In this document: positions 9,089-17,446 of the stretch, piece by piece
Position numbering within the stretch: the first letter of the stretch is position 1
How the letters are laid out: each line of letters begins with the position of its first letter
From: a bacterium
Lineage (GTDB): Bacteria; B130-G9
Assembly: GCA_035527515.1 (NCBI GenBank)
Contig: DATLAJ010000114.1
Location: 1 to 64,000, forward strand
Reading direction: 5' to 3'
Length of the DNA stretch: 64,000 bases
Notes under the pieces: generated by a model
The model's database searches: none
Told to the model about the DNA's origin: nothing
What the model saw: only the letters and a program-made list of their open reading frames with translations
Translations under genes and position numbers: made by a program

Positions 9089-11122
9089 ATGAGAACAGCA
9101 TTTGTATGTGTCATCCTTGCGGCCTTTACCTTGCTGCCGTTGGCAGCGACCGCGGCCCCTACAATCACGATCTACACGGACGCCGACACGTATCAGTCCG
9201 GCGACACGATTGAGGTGAGCCTTTCGGCTGAGAATGACGGTGAAGGGATGGCCGTTGACCTATATGTGGGAATCATCTTGCCAGACGGGGACATCTGGTC
9301 CACGCAATACGATGGCTGGAGGCATCTCATCGAGCCGTGGGTCCCGGATATCTACGTGCCCGCCTGGTTCGAGATGGGAACTACCCCGTTTTGGACCTTC
9401 AACCTGCCGTGCGAAGTACCACCTGTAGGAGATGCAGGCGATTATGCCTTTGCTGCGCTCTTAACCTACCCAGGCACATTCACCTATGTGAGCACGGCCA
9501 GCCTGACCCCGTTCACAGTGAATGCGACAGGATCGCATTACTATGTCAACGGCTCGACAGGTGACGACTCCAGCAAGGGATCGTTCGGCTCTCCCTGGAA
9601 AACGATAGCCCACGCCCTGGCGTCGGTTGAGGGCTCCGAGGACAATCCCGTGACGATTCATATCGTCCATGGCACCTATGCCACCTCAACCAATGGCGAG
9701 ACGTTCCCCCTCAACATGAGTAGTCATGTATCCCTTACAGGTGATGGCCCTAGCACCACGACTCTGGACGCGGAGGGCTCGGCCTACCACGTCATCTACT
9801 GCGATGGTGCAAACAACCTCACCATAGAGAATGTCACAATAACTGGTGGCAATGCTAATGGCAGTTCATACCCGGATTGGAGTGGCGGCGGGATATTCTG
9901 CTATAAGAGTTCGCCGACGATCGCAAACAGCACGATCTCAAACAACACTACTGACACCGGCGGCGGGGGGATTTACTGCTCGGACAGTTCGCCCATCATC
10001 TCAAACAACACGATCTCGGGCAACTCGGCCGACTACACCGGCGGCGGGATATGCTGCTGGGGTGGTTCACCGATGATCGAGAACAACACGGTTTCGGGCA
10101 ACACTGTTTCGGCCGGCGACGGCGGCGGGATATACTGCTACGGAAGTTCGCCGACCATCAAGAACAATACGATCACGGGCAACAGAACCAGCGGCTCCTA
10201 CACCTATGGCGGCGGGATATACTGCGAGGGCGGTTCGCCGACCATCAAGAACAACACGATCACAGGTAACAGTGCCAACCTCTGGGGCGGCGGGATATAC
10301 TGCTCTAACAGTTCGCCGACGATTGAAAACAACATAATCACGGACAACAGTGCTTACTGCGGCGGCGGGATATGCTGCGAGAACGATTCGCCGACTATCT
10401 CAAACAATACGATCACGGGCAATAGTGCCGACCGCGGCGGCGGGATAGCCTGCTATTGGTACAGTTCGCCGATGATTGAGAACAACACAATCACGGATAA
10501 CAGTGCCTACCGCGGCGGCGGGATATTCTGCTACGAGAACAGTTCGCCGATGATTGAGAACAACACAATCACAGGCAACAGTGCCAACTGGTTCGGCGGC
10601 GGGATATACTGCTATAAATGTTCGCCGAGTATCTCAAACAACACAATCACGGGCAACACTGCCGACGACGATGGTGGTGGAATATACTGCTATAAAAGTT
10701 CGCCGAGGATTGAAAACAACACGATCATTAGCAACTCGGCCTCTTGGGGCGGCGGGATATGCTGCGAGCACTACAGTGCGCCGGTCATCTTCGACTGCAT
10801 CATCTGGGGCAACGGTGACGACCTTTATGACTGCTCGGCAACCTACTGCTGCATTGAGGGCGAGGATGCGGGCGAGGGTAACATCCACGACGACCCGATG
10901 TTCGTTACAGGTCCCCTGGGGAAATACTATTTGCACCCGGATAGTCTGTGCATAGACGCCGGGCGCATATCGGTTAGCGCCGCGGGCCTTTCTGACCGGA
11001 CCACCCAGGCGGACGGCACGCCCGACACGGGGATCGTGGATATGGGCTACCATTATCCTCCCTTAACGCAGTTGGCAGTTGGCAGTTGGCAGTTGGCCCT
11101 GACACAGGAGGCTGTCCTATAA
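9089..11122 (+). CDS. Secreted right-handed parallel beta-helix protein
   Basis: Exported protein with a Sec signal peptide (MRTAFVCVILAAFTLLPLAA, cleavage near TAA-AP). Residues 24-146 are one copy of the LPDG-type module found in three other exported proteins of this window (GIILPDGD, PWVPDIYVP). A YYVNGSTGDDSS segment starts a DUF1565-like beta-helix. About a dozen coils of the form NNTITGNSA, GGGIYCY, SSPTI stack from residue 270 to 570. It closes with DPMFVTGPLGKYYLHPDS and CIDAGR, a choice-of-anchor Q-like end. The stop lies inside a 170-bp repeat element and the preceding residues come from a CAGTTGG tandem, so the natural C-terminus probably ended near GYHYP. Likely a surface or matrix protein; no catalytic residues recognised. 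Confidence 0.85.
   Translation: MRTAFVCVILAAFTLLPLAATAAPTITIYTDADTYQSGDTIEVSLSAENDGEGMAVDLYVGIILPDGDIWSTQYDGWRHLIEPWVPDIYVPAWFEMGTTPFWTFNLPCEVPPVGDAGDYAFAALLTYPGTFTYVSTASLTPFTVNATGSHYYVNGSTGDDSSKGSFGSPWKTIAHALASVEGSEDNPVTIHIVHGTYATSTNGETFPLNMSSHVSLTGDGPSTTTLDAEGSAYHVIYCDGANNLTIENVTITGGNANGSSYPDWSGGGIFCYKSSPTIANSTISNNTTDTGGGGIYCSDSSPIISNNTISGNSADYTGGGICCWGGSPMIENNTVSGNTVSAGDGGGIYCYGSSPTIKNNTITGNRTSGSYTYGGGIYCEGGSPTIKNNTITGNSANLWGGGIYCSNSSPTIENNIITDNSAYCGGGICCENDSPTISNNTITGNSADRGGGIACYWYSSPMIENNTITDNSAYRGGGIFCYENSSPMIENNTITGNSANWFGGGIYCYKCSPSISNNTITGNTADDDGGGIYCYKSSPRIENNTIISNSASWGGGICCEHYSAPVIFDCIIWGNGDDLYDCSATYCCIEGEDAGEGNIHDDPMFVTGPLGKYYLHPDSLCIDAGRISVSAAGLSDRTTQADGTPDTGIVDMGYHYPPLTQLAVGSWQLALTQEAVL
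9158..9526 (+). other. LPDG-type module, copy in beta-helix protein (N-terminal)
   Basis: Residues 24-146: YQSGDTIEVSLSAEND, VGIILPDGD, PWVPDIYVP, DYAFAALLT, ending FTVNATG. Other copies: 49195-49557, 52885-53247, 54424-54771, 55875-56228 and 60134-60511. Confidence 0.7.
11066..11095. repeat. CAGTTGG tandem repeat
   Basis: About four head-to-tail copies of the 7-mer CAGTTGG at the 3' end of the beta-helix gene, translated as QLAVGSWQLA. Seven is not a multiple of three, so any copy-number change would shift the reading frame. Confidence 0.8.
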
Positions 11123-11278
11123 GTGCATCTGCATGGAAGAATCCCTGTGTTGAAGGATGCCTGACCCTGGATGTAGGGGCGGTTCACGAACCGCCCGACC
11201 TCAGCGCCACAACAGATTGTGGGCGATTCGTGAATCGCCCCTACAAAAAACACGCCTGGCTCCTTTATTGGACAGCCT
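11109..11278 (+). mobile_element. 170-bp MITE-like element, copy 1
   Basis: Bounded by AGGCTGTCC and its exact reverse complement GGACAGCCT, with two internal perfect hairpins (11177-11196 and 11221-11240, each with 9-bp arms). A second 170-bp copy lies inverted at 19110-19279 with about eleven differences by eye. There is no room for a transposase, so it would be moved in trans. I cannot see a target-site duplication. Its left end supplies the stop codon of the upstream beta-helix gene. Confidence 0.75.
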
Positions 11279-11352
11279 CACCGGTCAAGGGGACGAAGAG
11301 GCGGCAGGGGGGCAATACACCTGCAACTTACAACCTACGGCTGATTTCATCC

Positions 11353-11375
11353 TTCATCCTTCCGCCTTCATCCTT
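11353..11375. repeat. Short repeat, second copy of the 7374 sequence
   Basis: Exact 23-bp match to 7374-7396, here lying intergenically upstream of the TPR gene. Confidence 0.75.
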
Positions 11376-11484
11376 GCTTGCGACCTGGTTTGCACAGTTG
11401 AGCAGGGGGCGATATGATAAGGTTGAGGCAGGGACATGAGTGGTTTGGGCAGAGTGCAGCGGAGTAAATAAAAGGGAGGCGGAG

Positions 11485-13380
11485 ATGACAAGCGTTATGA
11501 GGAGGCACACGGCTTTGGCGGCGATCGTTGCGATTGCTCTCGTTGGGGTCTTATTGGGTTGCGCAGCAAGGATGGCCGATAGCCAGTGGAAGAAGGGGAT
11601 GTCCGCCGAGAGCAAAGGTCGTATCGACGATGCTATCCGGTATTACAGCAAGGCAATAGAGCTGAATCCTGAGCACAAGACAGCATATCGGATGCGGGGC
11701 ACACTCTACTTGATGGAGAAGAAGGAGTATGACCTTGCCATAGCGGACCTCTCGAAAGCTCTCGAGATCGATCCTTCGGACGTGGATTGTCTCATCAACC
11801 GAGGCGTCGCATATCGCAAGAAAGGAGAGTATGGCAAATCTATTGCCGATCTGACCAGGGCGATTGAACTCAAGCCCGATTCGTTTCACGCCTACCAGGC
11901 ACGGGCAAACGCCTTAAGACGCATGGAGCGATATGACGAGGCGATTGCGGATTACGATGAGGCGATAGAGCTTAAGCCTCGTAGTGCGAAGGCCTTTTTG
12001 AATCGAGGTGTGGCCTATCACAAGAAGGGTGATTTTGAGCATGAGATCAGAGACTACTCCAGCGCCCTTCAGATCGACCCCCAATACCTGACAGCGCTTG
12101 ATAATCGGGGTTTGGCCTACACTAGTACAGGTCAACTGGACGACGCCATTGCTGACTACTCCAGGATAATCTCGATAGACCCGCAGCGTGCGACGGCATA
12201 CATGGGTAGCGCCTGGGCGATGTGCCTGTCGGGCAAGTTCGAGGACGCGCTGGTTGACGCCAGCAAGGCGATAGAGCTCGATCCGCAGGACCCTGACGCC
12301 CTAGACACGAGGGGCTACGCCTATGCCGGTCTTGGCCACCACGAGAAGGCCATAGCCGACTATGATAAGGCAATTGACTTAAAGCCGGACCTCGTCAGCG
12401 CGCGCATTCACAGGGCAGAGAGTCTCGCAGCGATCGGGAAGTTCGACGCCGGTCTCCTCGATGCCAATAAAGCGATCGAGCTCGATGCCGAAAGCGCCCA
12501 CGCTTACGACGCCAGAGGCAACGTTTATGCTGAGATGGGCCAATACAAAGAGGCGCTTGCGGATTACGACAAGGCGATAGCGCTCAAGCCGGGCTACGCG
12601 GAGGCGTTCTTTCACCGGGCCAAGCTTCATTATGCGCACGCCCTCCTTGACAAGGCACTCGCCGACTACGCCGGGGCGATCGCGCTTGACCCGCACAGAG
12701 CGGACTTTTTTCTGGCCCGCGGGCCCCTTTACGAGGACCGGGAAATGTTTGGGGCTGCAATCGCGGATTACACGAGCGCAATAGCCGCCGAACCAACTTG
12801 CTCAGAAGCGTATCTCAGGCGAGGGTTCGTCTATTTCACACAGGGAAAGTTCAAACGCGCCGTCGCGGATTACAACGTTGCGATACAGATCGATCCCCAA
12901 TGTGACCAGTGTTACATGGGCCGTGCCCAGGCCTGCGCCTCGCTGCGCCTCAACGACGAGGCGATCAGGAGTTGCGACAAGGCTATCGAGATCAGCCCGG
13001 GCAGTTGGGAGGCGTTCCAGCTGCGTGGCTCGTGTCATCTGGAGAAGGGGGAGTTTGCGGCGACGGTCTCAGACTGCGGCAGGGCAATCGAGCTTAACCC
13101 TCAGTGCAGCGAGGCATACAACAATCGAGGGTTCGCCAGGGCCGCTCTGGGGCAAGTGAAGGAATCGCTCGAGGACTACGGATGTGCGGTAGAGTTGAAC
13201 CCGACGTTCGCTGATGCCTACTTCAACATGGCCACGGTTTATGAGGCGATCGGGGAAATTGATCAGGCTATTCGGGCCTATAAGCTGTTTGTTCGATATG
13301 CGCCTCCAGAGCGCAGCGGGAGCGTTCGGAACGCCAGAATAAAGGTCCTGGAACTGGCGAGGCGCAAGGGTCGGGAGTAA
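11485..13380 (+). CDS. TPR-repeat lipoprotein
   Basis: Lipoprotein (signal core ALAAIVAIALVGVL, lipobox LLGC, lipidated Cys26) followed by about 17 tetratricopeptide repeats of 34 residues, with consensus pieces such as AIADYDKAIELKP and AYNNRGFARAALGQ. TPR arrays form a superhelical scaffold for protein-protein contacts, so this is probably an envelope assembly or anchoring factor. The start ATG 11485 is chosen over GTG 11440 because GGGAGGCGGAG sits right before it and it puts the signal peptide at the N-terminus. The repeats fill the whole protein and no enzymatic domain is visible. It points toward the WecA-like gene, with a 55-bp gap lacking any clear terminator. Confidence 0.88.
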   Translation: MTSVMRRHTALAAIVAIALVGVLLGCAARMADSQWKKGMSAESKGRIDDAIRYYSKAIELNPEHKTAYRMRGTLYLMEKKEYDLAIADLSKALEIDPSDVDCLINRGVAYRKKGEYGKSIADLTRAIELKPDSFHAYQARANALRRMERYDEAIADYDEAIELKPRSAKAFLNRGVAYHKKGDFEHEIRDYSSALQIDPQYLTALDNRGLAYTSTGQLDDAIADYSRIISIDPQRATAYMGSAWAMCLSGKFEDALVDASKAIELDPQDPDALDTRGYAYAGLGHHEKAIADYDKAIDLKPDLVSARIHRAESLAAIGKFDAGLLDANKAIELDAESAHAYDARGNVYAEMGQYKEALADYDKAIALKPGYAEAFFHRAKLHYAHALLDKALADYAGAIALDPHRADFFLARGPLYEDREMFGAAIADYTSAIAAEPTCSEAYLRRGFVYFTQGKFKRAVADYNVAIQIDPQCDQCYMGRAQACASLRLNDEAIRSCDKAIEISPGSWEAFQLRGSCHLEKGEFAATVSDCGRAIELNPQCSEAYNNRGFARAALGQVKESLEDYGCAVELNPTFADAYFNMATVYEAIGEIDQAIRAYKLFVRYAPPERSGSVRNARIKVLELARRKGRE

Positions 13381-13435
13381 CTCGCTGGCGCTACAAGATG
13401 CACGAAATCGCACTCACATGAATCCTATGCTATTA

Positions 13436-14557
13436 TCAGAACGCCCCACTAGAAGGGTGCTCCGCCGATTCTTTTGGTGAGTTGTCCCGGACCGCGGCGA
13501 CATGTTTCTCAAGGTAGGCAAGCGTCTTCAGCGCTAGGATGAGGCCCATTGCAAGAATGATGAGGATTAAAAAACTGTATTTGAACGGAATGAGAACCGT
13601 TATGAAAGCGATAACGCCGAGGTATGCTGAGACAAAGTAGATAAGGACAACGGCCTGTCGCTGGGAGAGGCCAAGCGTAAGGAGCCTGTGATGTAGGTGC
13701 TCGCGGTCGGCCTTGAAGGGGTGAGTTCCGCGAAAGAGCCTTCTGAGAAAGGCGAGTCCCGTGTCCATCAGCGGAACCGCCATTGAGGTGATTGGGACGA
13801 GCAGGGCGACAGCGACGGTGCTCTTGGACGCTCCGAGCAGGGACATGGCCGCAAAGATGAAGCCGAGGCACATACTTCCCGTATCGCCCATGAAGATGCT
13901 TGCGGGAAAGAAGTTGAATTTGAGGAAGCCGAGGACGGCGCCTGCGACCGCGACGGAGAGCAAGCCGATCTGATAATCACCCCTGTAAATTGTAACGGAC
14001 ATCAAAGTCAGCGACGCTATGAAGACGACGCCCGCTGCGAGACCGTCGAGTCCATCGATTAGGTTCACCGAGTTAGTCAAACCGACAACCCAAAGCACGG
14101 TGAGCATCACTCCGACGGCAGCGGGGACGGCGATTGAGCCGGTCTGCGAAAGCGGAGAGGTGAACTTCTCTATGCCGAACCCGTAGAGAATGAGCACGAT
14201 TGATGCGATAATCTGCCCCACGAGTTTCAAGGTAGGTCGCAAACCCTTGATGTCGTCGTAGATGCCCACACCCATCACGATGAGGCATCCGATGAACATG
14301 CCGGTCAGCTTGCGTGCGAGCGCGTTGCTGGGATCAGGGCACAGCTGAAGGCCGAGCAGCGCCGAGATGCCAAACGCGGCGATTATCGCGATGCCGCCGA
14401 GCGACGGGATAGGTTTTGAATGGACCTTTCTATGGCTAGGAAAGTCCATGGCGCCAATGCGCCTCGCCAGCGCCCTGACAATGGGCGTGAGCACGAGAGA
14501 GACGGCGACGCCGGTCGCAAAGACCGCTGCGTATGTCAGTAAGAGGGTCATTAGCAT
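13436..14557 (-). CDS. Undecaprenyl-phosphate N-acetylhexosamine-1-phosphate transferase (WecA/TagO-like)
   Basis: Polytopic GT4/MraY-family enzyme that moves a HexNAc-1-phosphate from its UDP donor to undecaprenyl phosphate, the first step of many envelope glycans. Motifs: DFPSHRKVHSKPIPSLGG in the first cytosolic loop, GIYDDIKGLRP with the metal-binding DD, NLIDGLDGLAAG, FMGDTGSMCLGF, and HPFKADREHLHHRL in the last loop. About ten or eleven hydrophobic segments; 373 residues, normal. The first Met fits the family, but a second ATG two codons on (14551) is better spaced from GAGGGA. It lies 58 bp downstream of the UGM-like flavoprotein gene on the same strand, consistent with a shared transcript. 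Confidence 0.88.
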   Translation of the reverse strand: MLMTLLLTYAAVFATGVAVSLVLTPIVRALARRIGAMDFPSHRKVHSKPIPSLGGIAIIAAFGISALLGLQLCPDPSNALARKLTGMFIGCLIVMGVGIYDDIKGLRPTLKLVGQIIASIVLILYGFGIEKFTSPLSQTGSIAVPAAVGVMLTVLWVVGLTNSVNLIDGLDGLAAGVVFIASLTLMSVTIYRGDYQIGLLSVAVAGAVLGFLKFNFFPASIFMGDTGSMCLGFIFAAMSLLGASKSTVAVALLVPITSMAVPLMDTGLAFLRRLFRGTHPFKADREHLHHRLLTLGLSQRQAVVLIYFVSAYLGVIAFITVLIPFKYSFLILIILAMGLILALKTLAYLEKHVAAVRDNSPKESAEHPSSGAF

Positions 14558-14615
14558 GTCCCTCGATACGCTTTCGAGTCGGTGGGTTCAGAAGCAGAAT
14601 CAGGATATGTCCTGT

Positions 14616-15968
14616 TCATTGGAGCTCGGTCCAGACTTGCTCCGGCCTGCCAAGAAGGATCCTGTCGATGGCCTCCTTGCCCTGCATAAACGAGTGATCG
14701 GTGTTGCCTATCTCGTAGCGCCAGCCGCCAAATCTGCCCCTCGACAGGATATTGTGTGATTCAAGGAACTCGAGCACCGTCCTGAGATTCTGGTTCCTGT
14801 CAAGCGTCGGGACGGGATAGGAGTGGCTCAGTTTGATGACTTTTGTGCTGACTAGGCCGTCAACATCTTGAGTCGCAATGAGGCCGGCGGCGATGAGCCC
14901 ATCGAGCGCGCTTTCAACGGCGCTGCGAGCGACATTATCGAGCTCGTGTGGTTGGCAGGAGACCTCGCAGACGAGGGAGTGGTGGTCTGCATCGGGGACG
15001 TTGTTCGGGGAGTAGTTTGAGAAATAGGTAACGCGGTAGAAGGGTGAATTGTCCTCCGGAAAATACATCCAGCACTTGTCGCTTGGACATGGGTTCCGGA
15101 AGCCCAGACCGACCATGACACCCGCGGTGGTCCCGAGCCTTGAGGCGGCGTCCCGCACAGCGTCAGGCGCGACTCGAGTAATCGCTGCGAGCTCGTCCAG
15201 AGGTACGCTGGTCAGCAGGGCGTCAAAAGTGGTTCGCACGCCGTTTTCAAACTCGAGCGTCCTCGAGTTGAGGTCCAGAGCGATGAGGCGATGGTTCAAA
15301 TGGAGGTGTTCTTTGACGTGCTGTCGGTAGCCCTCGAACATGGCCCCGGTGCCGCCATTCAGTGGGAACCTGAACTTGCTGTTGGGACCCCAGCCCACAT
15401 CGTCTTTCTGAAGGACAACGTTGCCAAGTACCCTCTCGAAATCGATGACGCTGACGCGCTCCGCTATCCAGTCTTTCGACATTCTCTCCAACGGAAACTT
15501 CCAGGCCATGTTGTTGTAGGGGACCATGAAATGCCTCGCAATGCCTCTTCCGAAGACTGCGTCGATCCATTCACGGAAGTTAGAGGAACGATGGCTGTCT
15601 CGGGACGCCTCGAACAGGCCGACTAGGCACTCGAGGACGATTTCTTTCGGCAGGTAGCGGATGTTGTTCTGGAACGGATATGGAACCCACTTGTCGTAGA
15701 TTCTTATGAAGCTTCGCCGCTCGTGAGAGAGGTAATCGTCGCCCAGAACGCTGTCAACGTAGCGGTCGAAGTAGTCGTAGTGGGAGAACACAACGTGGCC
15801 GCCGACGTCCCAGACGAAGCCCTTGTCATCCGTGAAAGACGCCGCCAGGCCGCCTAGGTAACCGTTCTGCTCGTAGATGTCCCAGCTCTCGTGGCCCAGC
15901 TCGTTGAGCCGGTAGGCGGCGCCGATGCCCGTCGGCCCCGCGCCAACGATTACGATCTTTTTGCTCAA
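14616..15968 (-). CDS. UDP-galactopyranose-mutase/protoporphyrinogen-oxidase-like flavoprotein
   Basis: FAD-dependent protein with the dinucleotide motif IVGAGPTGIGAAYRL at residues 6-20 and an acidic end-of-strand residue in IYEQNGYLGGL. GHVVFSHYDYFDRYVD and YPFQNNIRYLP resemble sugar-mutase-like flavoenzymes that sit in polysaccharide clusters, while general databases tend to label such proteins amine or protoporphyrinogen oxidase. 450 residues. It starts with TTG directly after the stop of a small gene (TAG then TTG), with an AAGGA site in that gene's last codons. Neighbouring rfbB and WecA-like genes favour a role in glycan sugar conversion. The substrate is inference only. Confidence 0.72.
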   Translation of the reverse strand: MSKKIVIVGAGPTGIGAAYRLNELGHESWDIYEQNGYLGGLAASFTDDKGFVWDVGGHVVFSHYDYFDRYVDSVLGDDYLSHERRSFIRIYDKWVPYPFQNNIRYLPKEIVLECLVGLFEASRDSHRSSNFREWIDAVFGRGIARHFMVPYNNMAWKFPLERMSKDWIAERVSVIDFERVLGNVVLQKDDVGWGPNSKFRFPLNGGTGAMFEGYRQHVKEHLHLNHRLIALDLNSRTLEFENGVRTTFDALLTSVPLDELAAITRVAPDAVRDAASRLGTTAGVMVGLGFRNPCPSDKCWMYFPEDNSPFYRVTYFSNYSPNNVPDADHHSLVCEVSCQPHELDNVARSAVESALDGLIAAGLIATQDVDGLVSTKVIKLSHSYPVPTLDRNQNLRTVLEFLESHNILSRGRFGGWRYEIGNTDHSFMQGKEAIDRILLGRPEQVWTELQ

Positions 15969-16139
15969 CTATTCGTCCTTGTTTGCAGGTGGGCGGCGAA
16001 ATGCCTCGCGCATCTTCGACATTATTTCGATTTTCTCGGCAAAAGGAAGCCTAGACAGCTGCTTCCTTACTTTGTCTCTCTCCTCACTGAAGACTTTCCA
16101 GAATTGCTGTGAGTCTTTGATATAGAGGAGTTTCTTCAC
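15969..16139 (-). CDS. Small conserved-looking protein, 56 residues
   Basis: Found by reading the minus strand directly upstream of the flavoprotein gene. It begins GTG with AGAGG seven bases before it, and its TAG abuts the TTG start of the flavoprotein gene, so the two are probably translated together. The protein is charged and helical: KKLLYIKDSQQFWKVF, then LSRLPFAEKIEIMSKMREAF. The LPFAEKIEIMSKMRE type of helix is seen in small proteins of unknown role in many bacteria. No membrane segment. I do not assign a function. Confidence 0.6.
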   Translation of the reverse strand: MKKLLYIKDSQQFWKVFSEERDKVRKQLSRLPFAEKIEIMSKMREAFRRPPANKDE

Positions 16140-16404
16140 TGTCGAACCTCTTCACTTCTGTCTTGCGTCAATAGCGCTCATACTCGGGGCTAACTGTATC
16201 AGGTTTTCCGGGCGTGTCAGCAGATCATTTTGGGGTGTTGTCTAAATCTCACACGCTGCCATTCTATCAGAACAAGCAAAAACGGTGTCTAAACGGCCAG
16301 TTTAGTCTGAATCTGCTCTCTCCCTTGGGAGTCTCCCTTGGGAGAGAGCTCATTCAAGTAACTTCGAAGACGTCCGAGGCGCCGGCTAATCCGTCGGTTT
16401 TTTT
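16140..16404. other. Intergenic region with strong hairpin
   Basis: A 265-bp gap downstream of pta on the minus strand. It holds a large inverted repeat at 16315-16349 (outer stem GCTCTCTCCC/GGGAGAGAGC) and, on the plus strand, a T-run at about 16398-16405 with no plus gene upstream. No further gene or promoter is clear. Confidence 0.6.
16315..16349. terminator. Inverted repeat, probable pta terminator or mRNA-end hairpin
   Basis: A perfect 10-bp outer stem with a 15-nt loop that can itself pair (GGGA/TCCC). It lies about 55 bp after the pta stop. Without a following T-run in the pta direction it may act in RNA processing rather than intrinsic termination. Confidence 0.45.
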
Positions 16405-17412
16405 CTAGCTCTGCGCCAGCAAAGATGTGATCGCGGCCAGAACGACAATATCGTTTGCTGAACAGCCCCGCGAGAGATCGTTCACCGGTGCACCCAGCCC
16501 CTGCGCAATCGGGCCGAACGCCTCCGCGCCGCCGAGGCGCTGAACCAGTTTGTAACTGATGTTAGCTGCGTTGAGATCGGGGAAGATGAGGACGTTGGCG
16601 TGGCCAGCGACCGTGCTGCCGGGCGCCTTCTTGGCTCCGACTTTCTCGACAATGGCGGCGTCAGCCTGAAGCTCGCCGTCGATGGCAAGGTCTGGCGCCT
16701 TCTCCTGAGCGAGCTTCGTCGCCTCGATGACCTTATCGACCGTTGGATGCTTGGCGCTTCCCTTGGTTGAGAAGGAGAGCATCGCGACCACTGGTTCGAC
16801 GCCGATGAGAGCCTTGTATGTGCTCGCCGAGGAGACGGCTATGTCCGCCAGCTGCTCTGCTGTGGGGTCAGGCACAAACGCCGGGTCAGAGAAGATGAGT
16901 ATCTTGTCCTCGCCGCACGAGGATTTGGGCACCACCATGATCATGGAGCTCGAGACCACCTTGCAGCCCGCCCGTGTGCCAACCACATGGATTGCGGCTC
17001 TCAGGACGCTGCCTGTGCTGTGACATGCGCCGGTTACCATTCCGTCCGCCATGCCCTTCCTGATCATCATCGCGCCGAAGTAAAGGCTGCCAAGCTCAGC
17101 ACTCGTCAGAAGACCTCTCGCCTCATCAGGCGTCATGCCCTTGGCCTTCCGAATCTCATAGAGCGCGTTCCCGAAATCCTCGATCTTGTCGCTCTTCATA
17201 AAATCAAATATCTCGACCCCGCTGAAGTTCAGGTTCTGCTTCCGGGCCTCGGCCAATATCTCGTCCTTCGGGCCGAGGATTGTAACGCCGCATATCTCCT
17301 CCTTGACAAGAGTAGCGGCCGCCTCGACCATTCGCGGGTCAGGCCCCTCGCCGAGAACGATCTGCATCTTCCTCGCGCGTGCTCGCCTTTTCAGCTGTTC
17401 AACCAAATCCAT
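16405..17412 (-). CDS. pta: Phosphate acetyltransferase
   Basis: Interconverts acetyl-CoA plus phosphate and acetyl phosphate plus CoA, normally with acetate kinase for ATP formation or acetate use. The 335 residues match the single-domain Pta/Ptb form without the N-terminal DRTGG region. Family motifs: IVLGEGPDPRMVEAA near the start, GMVTGACHSTGSVLRAA in the middle, and GPIAQGLGAPVNDLSRGCSANDIV at the end, the last being the diagnostic Pta block. ATG start with an AGGAGG site. No acetate kinase gene lies in the window. It follows rfbB on the same strand (34-bp gap), a mixed metabolic/glycan context. It is not the PduL type used inside microcompartments. Confidence 0.92.
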   Translation of the reverse strand: MDLVEQLKRRARARKMQIVLGEGPDPRMVEAAATLVKEEICGVTILGPKDEILAEARKQNLNFSGVEIFDFMKSDKIEDFGNALYEIRKAKGMTPDEARGLLTSAELGSLYFGAMMIRKGMADGMVTGACHSTGSVLRAAIHVVGTRAGCKVVSSSMIMVVPKSSCGEDKILIFSDPAFVPDPTAEQLADIAVSSASTYKALIGVEPVVAMLSFSTKGSAKHPTVDKVIEATKLAQEKAPDLAIDGELQADAAIVEKVGAKKAPGSTVAGHANVLIFPDLNAANISYKLVQRLGGAEAFGPIAQGLGAPVNDLSRGCSANDIVVLAAITSLLAQS

Positions 17413-17446
17413 CTGTGTCCTCCTAAGTATTCATACATAAACAACG

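Noticed and set aside
11086-11439. 117-residue frame across the 170-bp element
   Set aside because: It is only the chance translation of the element and the following repeats.
16396-16405. T-run that could end a plus-strand transcript
   Set aside because: There is no plus-strand gene upstream within several kilobases, and the stem is weak.
16405-17412. Phosphate acetyltransferase as a microcompartment enzyme partner of the PduT-like protein
   Set aside because: It is the classical Pta form, 9 kb away on the other strand among sugar genes, with no encapsulation peptide visible. Compartments normally use PduL.
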